A stretch of 13,551 nucleotides of DNA from CAZFCK01 sp964517355 (GCA_964517355.1 CAZFCK010000127.1:1-13551), one strand, 5' to 3'. Positions 1-8,400 are shown, numbered from the stretch's first letter. Program-made: numbers and translations. Notes: a model not told the origin generated them from the sequence alone.

Positions 1-85
1 AACTTTCTAATTTTGAGGAGGTTAAATATATCATTTTGATTTCTTATGATGTTTTGAACGGCCTTCCATAATCATTTGTTTATTA

Positions 86-136
86 TAGAAACAGGTCCTA
101 ATTTGGTTGAAATAATTTAGAAACAGGCCCTAAATT
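86..136. repeat. Pair of 19-bp direct repeats with internal dyads
   Basis: TAGAAACAGGTCCTAATTT (86-104) and TAGAAACAGGCCCTAAATT (118-136) differ at two positions and start 32 bp apart, close to three helical turns. The second copy sits inside a dyad, AATTTAG and CTAAATT flanking nine bases. Such phased dyads usually bind a regulator, but no adjacent promoter or gene is clear, and the target may lie left of the window. Confidence 0.5.
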
Positions 137-309
137 AATTTATGAAAACTTCCGGGGGGAAACCAGCGCTGCTATCTTCATCCCTAAGGCGCGAAACGAC
201 CGCGCCCAAGGGCTGAAGTTTTTGAAAAAGGTTCTCCCCCCGAAGGCACTTTCGGAGTAAAGGAAATAACCACATAAAAAAATACAAAAATTATAATTGT
301 CCTCTTTCC

Positions 310-391
310 GGCGTCCAGGGACCTCCCCTGGTCGTCGTGCGGGCGCGAAAACCCGCGACTTTATACTTTTTCTTTAAGTCCGAACGTCGTA
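310..391. repeat. Dispersed intergenic repeat, copy A
   Basis: Positions 310-360 align without gaps to 10306-10356, and with a 2-bp indel the similarity runs on to 391 and 10389. The best conserved part is GCGGGCGCGAA followed by a CCCGCGACT segment, which forms a short GC hairpin, then a TATACTT/TTTAAGTC tract. This copy has its own extra stem, CCAGGG (315-320) with CCCTGG (326-331). The two copies lie in the same orientation on either side of the formamide and signalling genes. Confidence 0.6.
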
Positions 392-584
392 GTGCATGGA
401 GATAGCTCCCCCCATGCGCCCGGCGCGCAACGATCACGCCCGCCGGCTCACGGTGGACGAATATTTTTGGAATGCGCACATCTTTATAACTTATTAAAAT
501 AAAACACAAAAAGCTATTCTTCCCTCCCCGGATTTCCACTTTTTTTTCATCCACGCCGTTATTTTTGGAGAATAAATCCGTATT

Positions 585-604
585 TTCGCCCCTGCGGGGG
601 CGAA
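585..604. terminator. Perfect 8-bp GC hairpin
   Basis: TTCGCCCC (585-592) and GGGGCGAA (597-604) form a perfect stem around the loop TGCG. On the minus strand the stem is followed after one base by a mixed A/T tract (AAATACGGATTT); on the plus strand it is followed by CCTCCACAA without a T run. It may end a transcript coming from outside the window or insulate the formamidase promoter. The hairpin is certain; a terminator role is a guess. Confidence 0.4.
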
Positions 605-636
605 CCTCCACAATCCCGCTTGTTTCCATCAATTCA

Positions 637-728
637 GTTGTATGTACAACAGCTCGGAATAACTACTCATTATCTCTTTAAGCATTGCAAACCACAAGCC
701 AACTTGTGACATACAAGGCGACCACAAG
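637..728 (+). promoter_or_regulatory. Putative enhancer (upstream activating sites) for the sigma-54 promoter
   Basis: A dyad GTTGTA-TG-TACAAC occupies 637-650. Further on, four half-sites of the same word follow at helical spacing: ACAAG 694-698, CTTGT 703-707, ACAAG 713-717 and ACAAG 724-728, with starts 9, 10 and 11 bp apart. The first two form CACAAG-N4-CTTGTG (693-708). ACCACAAG itself is repeated at 691-698 and 721-728. The cluster lies roughly 85-120 bp upstream of the predicted transcription start, where NtrC-type activators bind. The NtrC-type regulator encoded at 8610-10079 is the obvious candidate, by inference. Confidence 0.45.
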
Positions 729-784
729 ACCCTCCTGACTGTGTTTTTCATACAATTACGGCACGATATCAAGACTGCATCATG

Positions 785-801
785 TTGGAACAGCCGTTGC
801 T
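785..801 (+). promoter_or_regulatory. Sigma-54 promoter (-24/-12) of the formamidase operon
   Basis: TTGGAACAGCCGTTGCT matches the RpoN consensus TTGGCACG-N4-TTGC with two differences in the -24 box. The invariant GG is at 787-788 and the invariant GC at 799-800, exactly ten bases apart. Transcription would start near 812, leaving a leader of about 66 nt before the amiF start at 878. An NtrC-type activator gene is in the same locus, which supports the call. Confidence 0.72.
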
Positions 802-877
802 TTAACAGGGCAGATTCCGTGAGATGTTTAAACTTGCGATTGTGCAATAACCAGTATCGAACAGATTGGAGGATCTT

Positions 878-1882
878 ATGGGAAGTTTCGGTAGCACAAG
901 TCGGCCCACTGAAGGCTTTCTGATGTGTCTGGTGCAGTACCCCGTGCCTGTTGTGAACAGCCGCCGCGACATCGATGCGAGCATCGACCGTATCTGTGAA
1001 GCCACGTTGGCCACCAAGGCCGGCTATCCGGGCATGGATTTGATCGTATGGCCGGAATACAGCTCCCAGGGCCTGAACACCAAGAAATGGGTCACGGAAG
1101 AGTTCCTCTGCGACGTGCCTGGTCCCGAATTCGAAAAGTACGCCGCTGTTTGTAAGGAAGCCCAGACCTGGGGCGTTTTCTCCCTTATGGAGCGCAATCC
1201 GAAAAAAGACCAGATGCCTTACAACACCGCCGTCATCATCAACCCGCAGGGTGAAATGGCGCTGAAGTACCGCAAGCTGAATCCTTGGGTTCCCATCGAG
1301 CCCTGGATGCCCGGCGACCTCGGCCAGCCCGTGTGCGACGGCCCCGGCGGCAGCAAGCTCTCCATCTGCATCTGCCATGACGGCATGTTCCCCGAGCAGG
1401 CGCGTGAAGCCGCCTACAAAGGCTGCAACGTGTACATCCGCATCTCGGGCTACAGCACCCAGACCACGGACACCTGGATGCTCACCAACCGCTCCAATGC
1501 CTGGCACAACCTGATGTACACCGCCGCCGTCAACCTGGCCGGCTACGACAACGTCTTCTACTACTTCGGCGAAGGCCAGATCTGCAACTTCGACGGCACC
1601 ACCCTGGTTCAGGGACATCGCAATCCTTGGGAAATCGTTTCCGGCGAAGTGTTCCCCAAGATGGCCGACCAAGCCCGCACGGACTGGGCTCTGGAAAACA
1701 ACATCTTCAACGTGGGCACCCGCGGCTACGTGGCCGTTCCCGGCGGCGTGAAAGAATGCCCCTACACCTGGGTCAAGGATTTCGCGCAGGGCAAGTACCA
1801 TCTGCCTTGGGAAGACAAGATCAAGATCAAGGACGGCAGTTTTTACGGCTACCCCACCACGGGCGGACGCTTCGGTCTGTAA
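878..1882 (+). CDS. amiF: Formamidase (AmiF, aliphatic-amidase branch of the nitrilase superfamily)
   Basis: Hydrolyses formamide to formate and ammonia in the cytoplasm, a way to obtain nitrogen from small amides. The 334 residues are very similar along the whole length to Helicobacter pylori AmiF as I remember it, including long shared stretches such as CNVYIRISGYSTQ and NRSNAWHNLMYT, and a nearly identical end, YGYPTTGGRFG. The nitrilase triad is intact: Glu60 (in WPEY), Lys133 (in KYRKL) and Cys166 (in CICHDGM). I chose ATG 878 because GGAGG at 868-872 is five bases upstream and the protein then starts MGSFGS, as AmiF enzymes do; the in-frame TTG at 866 overlaps that site. It is the first gene after the sigma-54 promoter. 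The closely related amidase AmiE is less likely given length and start. Confidence 0.95.
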   Translation: MGSFGSTSRPTEGFLMCLVQYPVPVVNSRRDIDASIDRICEATLATKAGYPGMDLIVWPEYSSQGLNTKKWVTEEFLCDVPGPEFEKYAAVCKEAQTWGVFSLMERNPKKDQMPYNTAVIINPQGEMALKYRKLNPWVPIEPWMPGDLGQPVCDGPGGSKLSICICHDGMFPEQAREAAYKGCNVYIRISGYSTQTTDTWMLTNRSNAWHNLMYTAAVNLAGYDNVFYYFGEGQICNFDGTTLVQGHRNPWEIVSGEVFPKMADQARTDWALENNIFNVGTRGYVAVPGGVKECPYTWVKDFAQGKYHLPWEDKIKIKDGSFYGYPTTGGRFGL

Positions 1883-1957
1883 TAACCCGCCTCTAAACCA
1901 ACAGAACAACGCACAGCCATAAATCTCCGAGCATCATGCAGGCTGTCGTTGTGATCA

Positions 1958-1986
1958 GGGAAAGGGAGGCCGCCACTCCCTTTCCC
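1958..1986 (+). terminator. Strong hairpin between amiF and the MFS gene (attenuator-like)
   Basis: GGGAAAGGGAG (1958-1968) and CTCCCTTTCCC (1976-1986) form a perfect 11-bp stem around a 7-base loop. Only AATTT follows, so the U tract is poor. It may partly terminate transcription after amiF or protect the amiF mRNA 3' end from decay, so that the enzyme is made in excess of the downstream transporters. The structure is certain, the function inferred. Confidence 0.55.
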
Positions 1987-2050
1987 AATTTACAAACTCT
2001 GCGCATCTGCTTGCATGGTCATGCACATGCAGTCATATTTGAGGAATGAA

Positions 2051-3361
2051 ATGGAAAAGGTCAAAAATCGCTGGCTGATAGCAGCCTCGGCAGTAGGAGT
2101 GCACATCTCCATTGGTTCAGTTTACGCCTATAGTGTCTGGATTCTTCCGCTCAACAAGATGCACGGCTGGATGAAAACGGACATAGCCCTTGCCTTCAGC
2201 ATCGCCATCTTGCTGCTCGGTTTTTCAGCGGCGTTTCTCGGCCCCAGAGTCGAGGCCATGGGACCGCGCAAATCGGGCAGACTGGCCGCTTGTTTTTACG
2301 CGGCAGGCGCTTTTGGCTCAGCTGCGGCGGTGTATATAGGCTCTCTCCCGTTGTTTATCCTTTTTTACGGCGTCGTGGGCGGCATTGGCCTGGGCACGGG
2401 ATACATCACGCCCGTGTCGACGTTGGTCAAATGGTTCCCGGACAAACGCGGGCTGGCCACCGGCATCGCCATCATGGGATTTGGCTTCGGCGCCATGGTG
2501 TTCGGACCGATTATCGCCGCTTTGTGCGAATTTTTCGGTCCGTACAAGGCCTTTACCACCCTTGGAGTCGTGTATTTTCTGCTTATTTTCAGTTCCGCGC
2601 TGTATCTGGCGCCGCCCCCTGAAGGTTGGAAGCCCAAAGGCAGCGCTCAAACCGACGGGAAAAAGGAGCGCCAAAAGGCTCCGAAAAAGGATCTCGCCTA
2701 CATGACGGTGCAGGAAGCGCGACGCACAAAACGCTTCTATTACATGTGGATCATGATGTTCATCAACATATCCTGCGGCATCGCCCTGATATCCGTCGCC
2801 TCTCCCATGGCGCAGCAGGTCACGGGAATGAGCGTGCTGGAAGCCGCCTCCCTGGTGGGGCTCATGGGGCTCTTCAACGGCCTGGGCCGCATCGGATGGT
2901 CGAGCCTTTCCGATTATCTCGGCAGGCCGCAAACCTTCATCGCTTTCTTCGTCATTGAAATCGGCGCCTTTATGCTGCTCACAAAGGTGTCCACGCCGCT
3001 GGCGTTTCAATGCCTGCTGCTCCTGATCATGACCTGCTACGGCGGCGGATTCGCCACCCTGCCCGCCTTTTTGGGCGATATGTTCGGCACGCGCCAACTC
3101 GGCACCATCCACGGCTATGAGCTGACCGCGTGGGGCATTGCCGGCATGGTGGGCCCCACCATTGTCAGCAGAATGCTGGAAGCCACAGGCAACTATACGT
3201 ACACCCTTTACCTTTTCACCGGCTTTTTCGTCATCGCCCTGGTTGTTTCCCTGCTCATGGCGCAGAACGTCTTTTCCCTGCGCAAGGCGCTCATGCTGAA
3301 AAGCGAGCAGCAAGACGGCAATCCCGGTCTCAACGTCGTTTCCCACGTGAACGAGGCCTGA
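2051..3361 (+). CDS. OFA-family MFS transporter (oxalate/formate antiporter-like)
   Basis: A 436-residue inner-membrane carrier with the 12-helix major facilitator plan: six hydrophobic segments over about residues 5-190, a charged cytoplasmic loop at about 192-228 rich in Lys and Arg, then six more helices. The PPPEGWKP sequence just before the loop, the VKWFPDKRGLATG segment and the ending TM pattern are typical of the oxalate:formate antiporter (OFA) family. Substrate is not shown by sequence; beside a formamidase, export of formate or exchange with another carboxylate is the simple guess. ATG 2051 is preferred: GAGGA at 2041-2045 is five bases away, whereas the in-frame ATGs at 2015, 2021 and 2027 lack a ribosome site. 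It lies 168 bp after amiF, with a strong hairpin in the gap, and 43 bp before fmdB. Confidence 0.88.
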   Translation: MEKVKNRWLIAASAVGVHISIGSVYAYSVWILPLNKMHGWMKTDIALAFSIAILLLGFSAAFLGPRVEAMGPRKSGRLAACFYAAGAFGSAAAVYIGSLPLFILFYGVVGGIGLGTGYITPVSTLVKWFPDKRGLATGIAIMGFGFGAMVFGPIIAALCEFFGPYKAFTTLGVVYFLLIFSSALYLAPPPEGWKPKGSAQTDGKKERQKAPKKDLAYMTVQEARRTKRFYYMWIMMFINISCGIALISVASPMAQQVTGMSVLEAASLVGLMGLFNGLGRIGWSSLSDYLGRPQTFIAFFVIEIGAFMLLTKVSTPLAFQCLLLLIMTCYGGGFATLPAFLGDMFGTRQLGTIHGYELTAWGIAGMVGPTIVSRMLEATGNYTYTLYLFTGFFVIALVVSLLMAQNVFSLRKALMLKSEQQDGNPGLNVVSHVNEA

Positions 3362-3404
3362 ACGGAATAAGGTCGAGGACCGCACATCCTGAAGGAGAAA
3401 GATT

Positions 3405-3653
3405 ATGCCTCTCTATGAATATGAATGCACAGGCTGCCAGGCTGTCTTTGAAATCATCTCAAGGCACGACGCCTTGGAAAAACCGATCTGCCCGTTTTGC
3501 CACTCCGGCAAAACACGAAAATTGATCTCAGCCGTGACCTTCAGATATGCGGATCATTGGCAACAACAGCACATGAGCGCCTTGAGCAGATCGCAGGAGC
3601 GGGATGAAATCAAGAAAGAGGCCCAGAAACAAGTTAGTGGTGCGTTCTGCTGA
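3405..3653 (+). CDS. fmdB: FmdB-family zinc ribbon protein
   Basis: An 82-residue protein beginning MPLYEYECTGC, the hallmark of FmdB-type zinc ribbons. Cys8, Cys11, Cys29 and Cys32 form two CxxC knuckles (CTGC and CPFC) that should hold one zinc ion. The family is named after a protein encoded beside the formamidase of Methylophilus methylotrophus, where it was proposed as a regulator of formamide use; its biochemistry is unclear and many homologues lie elsewhere. The tail after residue 45 is charged and glutamine-rich, probably helical or flexible, and ends in an isolated Cys. GAAGGAG at 3391-3397 is eight bases before the ATG. Its place between an OFA carrier and a urea channel, downstream of amiF, agrees with the naming context. 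Confidence 0.88.
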   Translation: MPLYEYECTGCQAVFEIISRHDALEKPICPFCHSGKTRKLISAVTFRYADHWQQQHMSALSRSQERDEIKKEAQKQVSGAFC

Positions 3654-3762
3654 GTAAAAAACTCCTCGCGCGCACCGTGCCGCCATGATCGTCGGAAGGG
3701 ACGTGATGTCGGCCTGAACAATGTGACATGTGAACAATCTGAGGACAAAAGCAGGTAAGCGT

Positions 3763-4746
3763 ATGAAACTCAAGGAAGTCATATCAAGTAACCCGACTCT
3801 GTCCTTTCTCGACGCTTCGTTGCGCGGTTGCGGCCAGGTCTGGTTTCAAAACAATCCCTTGTCAGGGGCAATTCTTTTCGCCGGCATCTTCTACAACTCG
3901 CTCACCCTGGGCATATGCGCGGTTCTCGGCACCCTGACCTCCACCGCCACGGCGTATGCCCTGGGTGTCGACAAAGGCGCCATCCGCGACGGCCTTTACG
4001 GATTCAACGGCACACTGACCGGCATCGCCATTGGATTCTATTTCAATATGGACCCGTTGCACTATGCCTATGTCATACTGGCCTCGATTCTCTGTTCGAT
4101 TTTCATGGCCGCCCTGTGCAACTTCCTGGGCAAGTGGAACGTGGCGCCGCTCACCGCGCCCTTCGTCCTGACGACCTGGATCGTGGCCTTCGGCTGCTAC
4201 CATTTCTCAGGACTGCATCCCAATGCGCTTATCGCCCCCGCGATTCTTGTACCCAACAGTCTCCAGGACGTGGGCACGATCAGCCATCTTGATTTCCTGA
4301 TAGGCGTCTGCAAAGGCGTGGGGGAAGTCATGTTTCAGGATAACGTTGTGACGGGCATCGTCTTCATGATCGCCCTGCTGGTCAATTCCTGGGCCGCATG
4401 CGTTTGGGCGATCGTGGCGTCGGCTTTGGGACTGCTTACCGCCAGCGTTCTCGGCGCGGCCGTCACTCCCTTGGCCTTGGGGCTTTTCGGCTACAGCGCC
4501 GTGCTCACCGGCATCGCCCTGGGCAGCGGCGTGTTTTTCCCCATGTCCCTCAGCAACTCCGTGTATACGCTGATCGCCATCATCGTTACGGCCATCGCGC
4601 AAGCGGCCATCACGGTCATGCTCGCGCCCATAGGCATGCCGCCGTTGACGTGGCCGTTCATCGTCGTCACCTGGGTGTTCCTGCTGGCCGTTCCGCTCTG
4701 CCGCACAGTTGGAGCCCCGCAACAACCAACGCAGGATAGTCATTGA
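3763..4746 (+). CDS. Urea transporter (UT family channel)
   Basis: A 327-residue membrane protein that passively conducts urea, and in some relatives formamide and other small amides, across the inner membrane. It shows the family's internal duplication: QVWFQNNPLSG (25-35) pairs with EVMFQDNVVTG (188-198), and APLTAPF (128-134) pairs with PPLTWPF (293-299). Gln25, Phe28, Phe81, Leu85, Thr131, Glu188, Phe191, Leu248 and Thr296 correspond to pore-lining positions of the Desulfovibrio vulgaris channel as I recall them. ATG 3763 is chosen because AGG at 3753-3755 is suitably spaced; a GTG at 3730 would add 11 residues without a ribosome site. The gene follows fmdB by 109 bp and is followed by a strong terminator. 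No urease lies in the window, so formamide is a plausible physiological substrate. Confidence 0.92.
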   Translation: MKLKEVISSNPTLSFLDASLRGCGQVWFQNNPLSGAILFAGIFYNSLTLGICAVLGTLTSTATAYALGVDKGAIRDGLYGFNGTLTGIAIGFYFNMDPLHYAYVILASILCSIFMAALCNFLGKWNVAPLTAPFVLTTWIVAFGCYHFSGLHPNALIAPAILVPNSLQDVGTISHLDFLIGVCKGVGEVMFQDNVVTGIVFMIALLVNSWAACVWAIVASALGLLTASVLGAAVTPLALGLFGYSAVLTGIALGSGVFFPMSLSNSVYTLIAIIVTAIAQAAITVMLAPIGMPPLTWPFIVVTWVFLLAVPLCRTVGAPQQPTQDSH

Positions 4747-4774
4747 AACACTCCCTTGCGTTTTTCCATAACAC

Positions 4775-4808
4775 CGTTGGCGAGACAGCGCTCTCGCCAA
4801 CGTTTTTT
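4775..4808 (+). terminator. Intrinsic terminator after the urea transporter gene
   Basis: CGTTGGCGAGA (4775-4785) and TCTCGCCAACG (4792-4802) form a perfect 11-bp stem around CAGCGC and are followed at once by six T (4803-4808). This is a textbook rho-independent terminator and marks the end of the amiF-led transcription unit, so the downstream signalling genes probably have their own promoter or depend on readthrough. Confidence 0.88.
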
Positions 4809-4811
4809 ACC

Positions 4812-4835
4812 AAGAGGCCGGAACCCGCGCCTCTT
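4812..4835 (+). promoter_or_regulatory. Hairpin in the leader of the cysteine-rich gene
   Basis: AAGAGGC (4812-4818) pairs perfectly with GCCTCTT (4829-4835), and inside it CGG can pair with CCG. It begins four bases after the terminator T run and ends 13 bases before the GGAGG at 4849-4853. It could hold the ribosome site accessible, block it together with flanking sequence, or be a second terminator-like element; no T run follows. Confidence 0.35.
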
Positions 4836-4858
4836 GCCATCCATTTGTGGAGGTTATC

Positions 4859-5350
4859 ATGAACACGCCACGTTACGCATATTGCACCAATGCCCTGTGC
4901 AACCATCTCCATCGCCATGGAAAGCCCTATTCCAAGCCGGCTGACAACGGCCCGGGCATGTGTCCCGAATGCCACAGGCCTCTACGCTGCAACTGCCCCG
5001 GCTGCGGACATGTTTTGGATACCCCTCCCCTGCGCTTCTGCCCGGCCTGTGGCCAGGGCTTGATGGATACGGTCGGCCAGGGGCGTCCCTGCGACATCTG
5101 CGGCCGGCCGGTGTATCGCGAGCTGGACCCTGGAGAAAAATTCGTGGTCTGCTCCTCCACCTGCCTCACGGAATATATCCAAAGATATGTAAAGATTTGC
5201 GACCAATGCGGCAAACCATTTGACATCTCCCAGGATACAAATCAGAATTACTTGAAATGGCGAATAATCGACTCCAACGGCGTTGTAATGGAATGCTGCT
5301 CCGAAGACTGCTTGCGGCAATACAAAAAAAATCATAGTTGCACGGTCTAG
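4859..5350 (+). CDS. Cysteine-rich multi-zinc-finger protein, function unknown
   Basis: I do not recognise this 163-residue protein as a named family. It has 19 cysteines and no membrane segment or signal peptide. Pairs in order are C9/C14, C35/C38, C44/C46/C49, C61/C64, C78/C81, C98/C102, C114/C117, C146/C147/C151. The first half resembles linked zinc ribbons. The second half looks like two tandem units of similar plan, CDICGRP..CSSTC and CDQCGKP..CCSEDC, each CxxCG, a spacer of about 20-35 residues, then Cys-x3-Cys; this recalls TRASH or MYM-type metal-binding modules. ATG 4859 has GGAGG at 4849-4853; a GTG at 4847 overlaps that site. It is 54 bp upstream of the kinase and may act with it as metal-binding partner or regulator. 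Zinc binding is inferred from the motifs. Confidence 0.75.
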   Translation: MNTPRYAYCTNALCNHLHRHGKPYSKPADNGPGMCPECHRPLRCNCPGCGHVLDTPPLRFCPACGQGLMDTVGQGRPCDICGRPVYRELDPGEKFVVCSSTCLTEYIQRYVKICDQCGKPFDISQDTNQNYLKWRIIDSNGVVMECCSEDCLRQYKKNHSCTV

Positions 5351-5404
5351 TTAACGACGAACCTTTCCACGAGAACAATGGTCTTCCCCGTAAGAGGGCT
5401 TGGC

Positions 5405-8400
5405 ATGAAGCCGCATATTCACGCCCTGAAACAATACAAGACGTACAATACCCTGGTATCCGACGAGAGCATCGAGGATTACGCACTGCGCTACGTGGCC
5501 TCATCTTCCAGACGCTGGGGCCCCGGCCTGCTGGCGGGCACGGCCCTCGGCGGCATCTCCTTTCTGGCCCTGGAAGCCATCGGCGCCAGCCTGATCCTCA
5601 ACTTCGGCTTTACCAACACACTGCTCGCGGTTCTGACCTTCCTGGTCATCAGCCTGATCATGGGCGCGCCCATCGCCTACTATTCCTCCCGCGCCAACGT
5701 GGATATCGATCTGCTCACGAGAGGGGCGGGATTCGGCTACCTGGGCTCCACCATCACCTCGTTGATCTACGCCTCCTACACCATCATCTTTTTCGCCATG
5801 GAAGGGGCGATCATGGCCAAGGCCCTGAACCTCAGCCTGGGCCTGCCCATGCAAATAGCCTATCTCATCAGCTCGCTGGCGATCATTCCCATTGCCTTTT
5901 ACGGCATCACCATGATCAACAAGCTGCAGAAATATACCCAGCCCATCTGGATCGGCCTTAGCGGACTGGCTGTGGCGGGCATTTTATGGGCTCACCCGGA
6001 AGGCGTGCGGGACTGGACCCACTTCGCCAGGATAGGCTACAATTTCGACACGTTCGACATCCTCTTGTTCGGTACGGCCCTTTCCACGACGTTTTCCCTG
6101 CTGCCGCAAATCGGCGAACAGGTGGATTACCTGCGATTCATGCCGAACAAGACGCCCGAAAACTCCCGCGCGTGGTGGTGGGCCGTGCTCGGGGCCGGTC
6201 CCGGCTGGTCCGTGGTGGGCGCCATGAAACTGCTCATCGGCTCCTATCTCGCGGCGCGGTGCGTGAGCACGGGCATCATCAGCCTGACCGATTCCAGCGA
6301 TCCCGTGACCATGTATCTCGTGGCCTTTGAATCCGTTTTGAAAACGCCCTGGATCGCGGTGATGGTGACAACCCTGTTCGTCGTCACCTGCCAGATCAAA
6401 ATCAACGTCACCAACGCCTATGCGGGCTCCCTGGCCTGGTCGAACTTTTTCCTGCGCGTCATGCACAGCCACCCCGGACGGGCCGTGTGGCTGATCTTCA
6501 ATGTCATCTTCGCCTACCTGTTGATGCAGTTCGGCGTGCTGCGCATCATCGAATCCCTGCTGGTCGGCTACGCCTCCTTCGCCACCGCCTGGATCGGCGC
6601 GCTCTTCACGGATCTGGCCATACTCAAGCACATCGGCCTGAGCCCGCCGCACATCGAATTCCGGCGGGCCTTTTTGTACGACATCAACCCGGTGGGCTTC
6701 GGCGGCATGATCATGGGCCTTGCCGTGGCCATTATCGGCCAGTACGGCTTTTGGGGGCCCATGCCCAAAGCCTACGCCCCCCTCATCGCCCTGGTCGTTT
6801 CCATCCTCTCCTCTCTGCTTATCGCTATTTTCACCGGCGGCAGATACTATCTCGCGCGCTCGGACACCCACACCCTGCCCAAAAACCAGGAGCACAAGTG
6901 CGACATCTGCCTGGGAACGTACGAAGGCACCGACATGCTGTTCTGTCCGGCCTACAATGAGTACATCTGCTCCCTGTGCTGCTCGCTGGACACCGTGTGC
7001 AACAGGATGTGCAACAGCACGCGGTTCTATCTGCCGTTTATCAAACATCTGAGCCAGCGGTGCATAACCTTTCTTTCCTATTTCGCCACCACGGTGCTTG
7101 TGATCGTGGTCCTGTTCATCATGTGTTACAGCTACCTGCAGCTGGATGGAGGGCAGGTTTCCGCCACGACCAAAAACGGCCTCATCGTGCTGCTCATCGC
7201 CATTGTGCTGAGCGCCGGCATCGGCGCCTGGTGGGCTGCGCTTATCCAGCAGAACCGCACAGCCGCGGAAGAGGAACTTTCGCGCTACATCAGACAATTG
7301 GAGCAGGAGGTCACGCACCGCAAGGCCATTGCCGCGGATCTGGCCACATTGAGCGAACAGCAGCGCCTTATCCTTGAAAACGCCAGCATAGGCATCGCCT
7401 TTGCCATCGATACGTGCCTGGTCTGGTCCAACCAACGCTTCTGGGCGGTTTTCGAGGTGCCGGAGAGCGAACGGCTTACCGGCTACAACTTCTGGAACAT
7501 GCTGCACTGCGCCGACATAGATCTGGAAGCCCTGAAAAACGATCTTTATAACCCCGCCACGCGACAATCGACCTGCGTCAAGGAAATGCTCCTGCGCCTG
7601 CCCAGCGGAGAGCGCTGGTGCATCCTCACCATCAATATCGTGAACTACCCATCCCTGGATGCCGGGTGCATCCTGCTGGCCAACGACATCACCAACAGGA
7701 AAAACGCCGAAGAGCAACTGCGGCAAAGCAAGGAAAGCCTGCGCCAGCTCAATGAAAACCTTGAACAGGAAGTGATCAAACGCACGGAAGAGCTGAAGCG
7801 CTATTACCAGGACATGCACCGCACCGACAAAATGGCCTCACTGGGCATTCTCATCTCCGGCATGGCTCATGAAGTGAACAACCCGGTAAGCTTCATCAGG
7901 CTCAATTCCGGCATTGTGCAGCGCTGCGTCCTGGACATGCTGCTGCTGGTCGATGAAAAATTCACCGACACCCAAGGAATCCGCATAGGCGGTATGGACT
8001 ACACCTACGCCCATCGAAGCATTCCCAAACTTTTGAGCGGCATTCAGGACGGTGCCGAACGCATCACCAGCATCGTCAGCAATCTCAAGGATTATTCCCG
8101 GCAGATGCCCGTCAACCTCTCGGGGCATGTGCATCTCAACACAGCCCTGGACGCGGCCCTGGCCTTGCTCGCCGCGTTCATCAGACAATCCACCGATTAT
8201 CTGTCCGTATCCAAGGCGAACCATCTGCCGCACTTCGCCGGTGACCAGCGCCGTGTGGAGCAGGTGATCATCAATTTGGTGCAAAACGCCTGTCAGGCCC
8301 TGAACAACCGTACGCAACAGATTCGCATCGCCACCACGCTGCACGACGGACATGTGGAACTTTCCGTCCGGGATTACGGCAAAGGCATCAGCGATGACGA

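Larger units (their letters stand above)
1..784. other. Intergenic region upstream of the formamidase operon
   Basis: I see no credible gene in this stretch. It is AT-rich with GC-rich islands and is full of structure: two 19-bp near-identical direct repeats at 86-104 and 118-136, a homopolymer-like block at 219-233 that recurs at 10102-10116, a longer block at 310-391 that recurs at 10306-10389, and hairpins at 315-331, 395-417 and 585-604. The last part (637-728) carries dyads and half-sites that fit an enhancer for the sigma-54 promoter at 785. An open frame on the minus strand over 291-632 consists mostly of these repeats and hairpins and has no recognisable domain, so I do not call it. 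Confidence 0.7.

Noticed and set aside
291..632. Minus-strand open frame of 113 codons
   Set aside because: It is built from the dispersed repeat and hairpins, is low in complexity and has no domain or ribosome site.
629..1909. Minus-strand open frame of 426 codons opposite amiF
   Set aside because: Antisense shadow of a GC-rich gene; amiF on the plus strand has full-length similarity to a known enzyme and an intact catalytic triad.
2016..2033. GG-N10-GC spacing resembling a sigma-54 promoter before the MFS gene
   Set aside because: The rest of the -24 box does not match, and the start site would fall at the ribosome site, nine bases before the ATG.
2318..3385. Minus-strand open frame of 355 codons opposite the MFS gene
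   Set aside because: Composition typical of an antisense frame (rich in His, Gly, Gln, Asp); no recognisable domain.
4743..4772. TTGAAA and CATAAC, 18 bp apart, as a sigma-70 promoter for the signalling genes
   Set aside because: The -10 box is weak and transcription would begin inside the terminator stem; not enough to call.
5984..7819. Minus-strand open frame of 611 codons opposite the permease-kinase
   Set aside because: Shadow frame; the plus strand has the correct motifs throughout.
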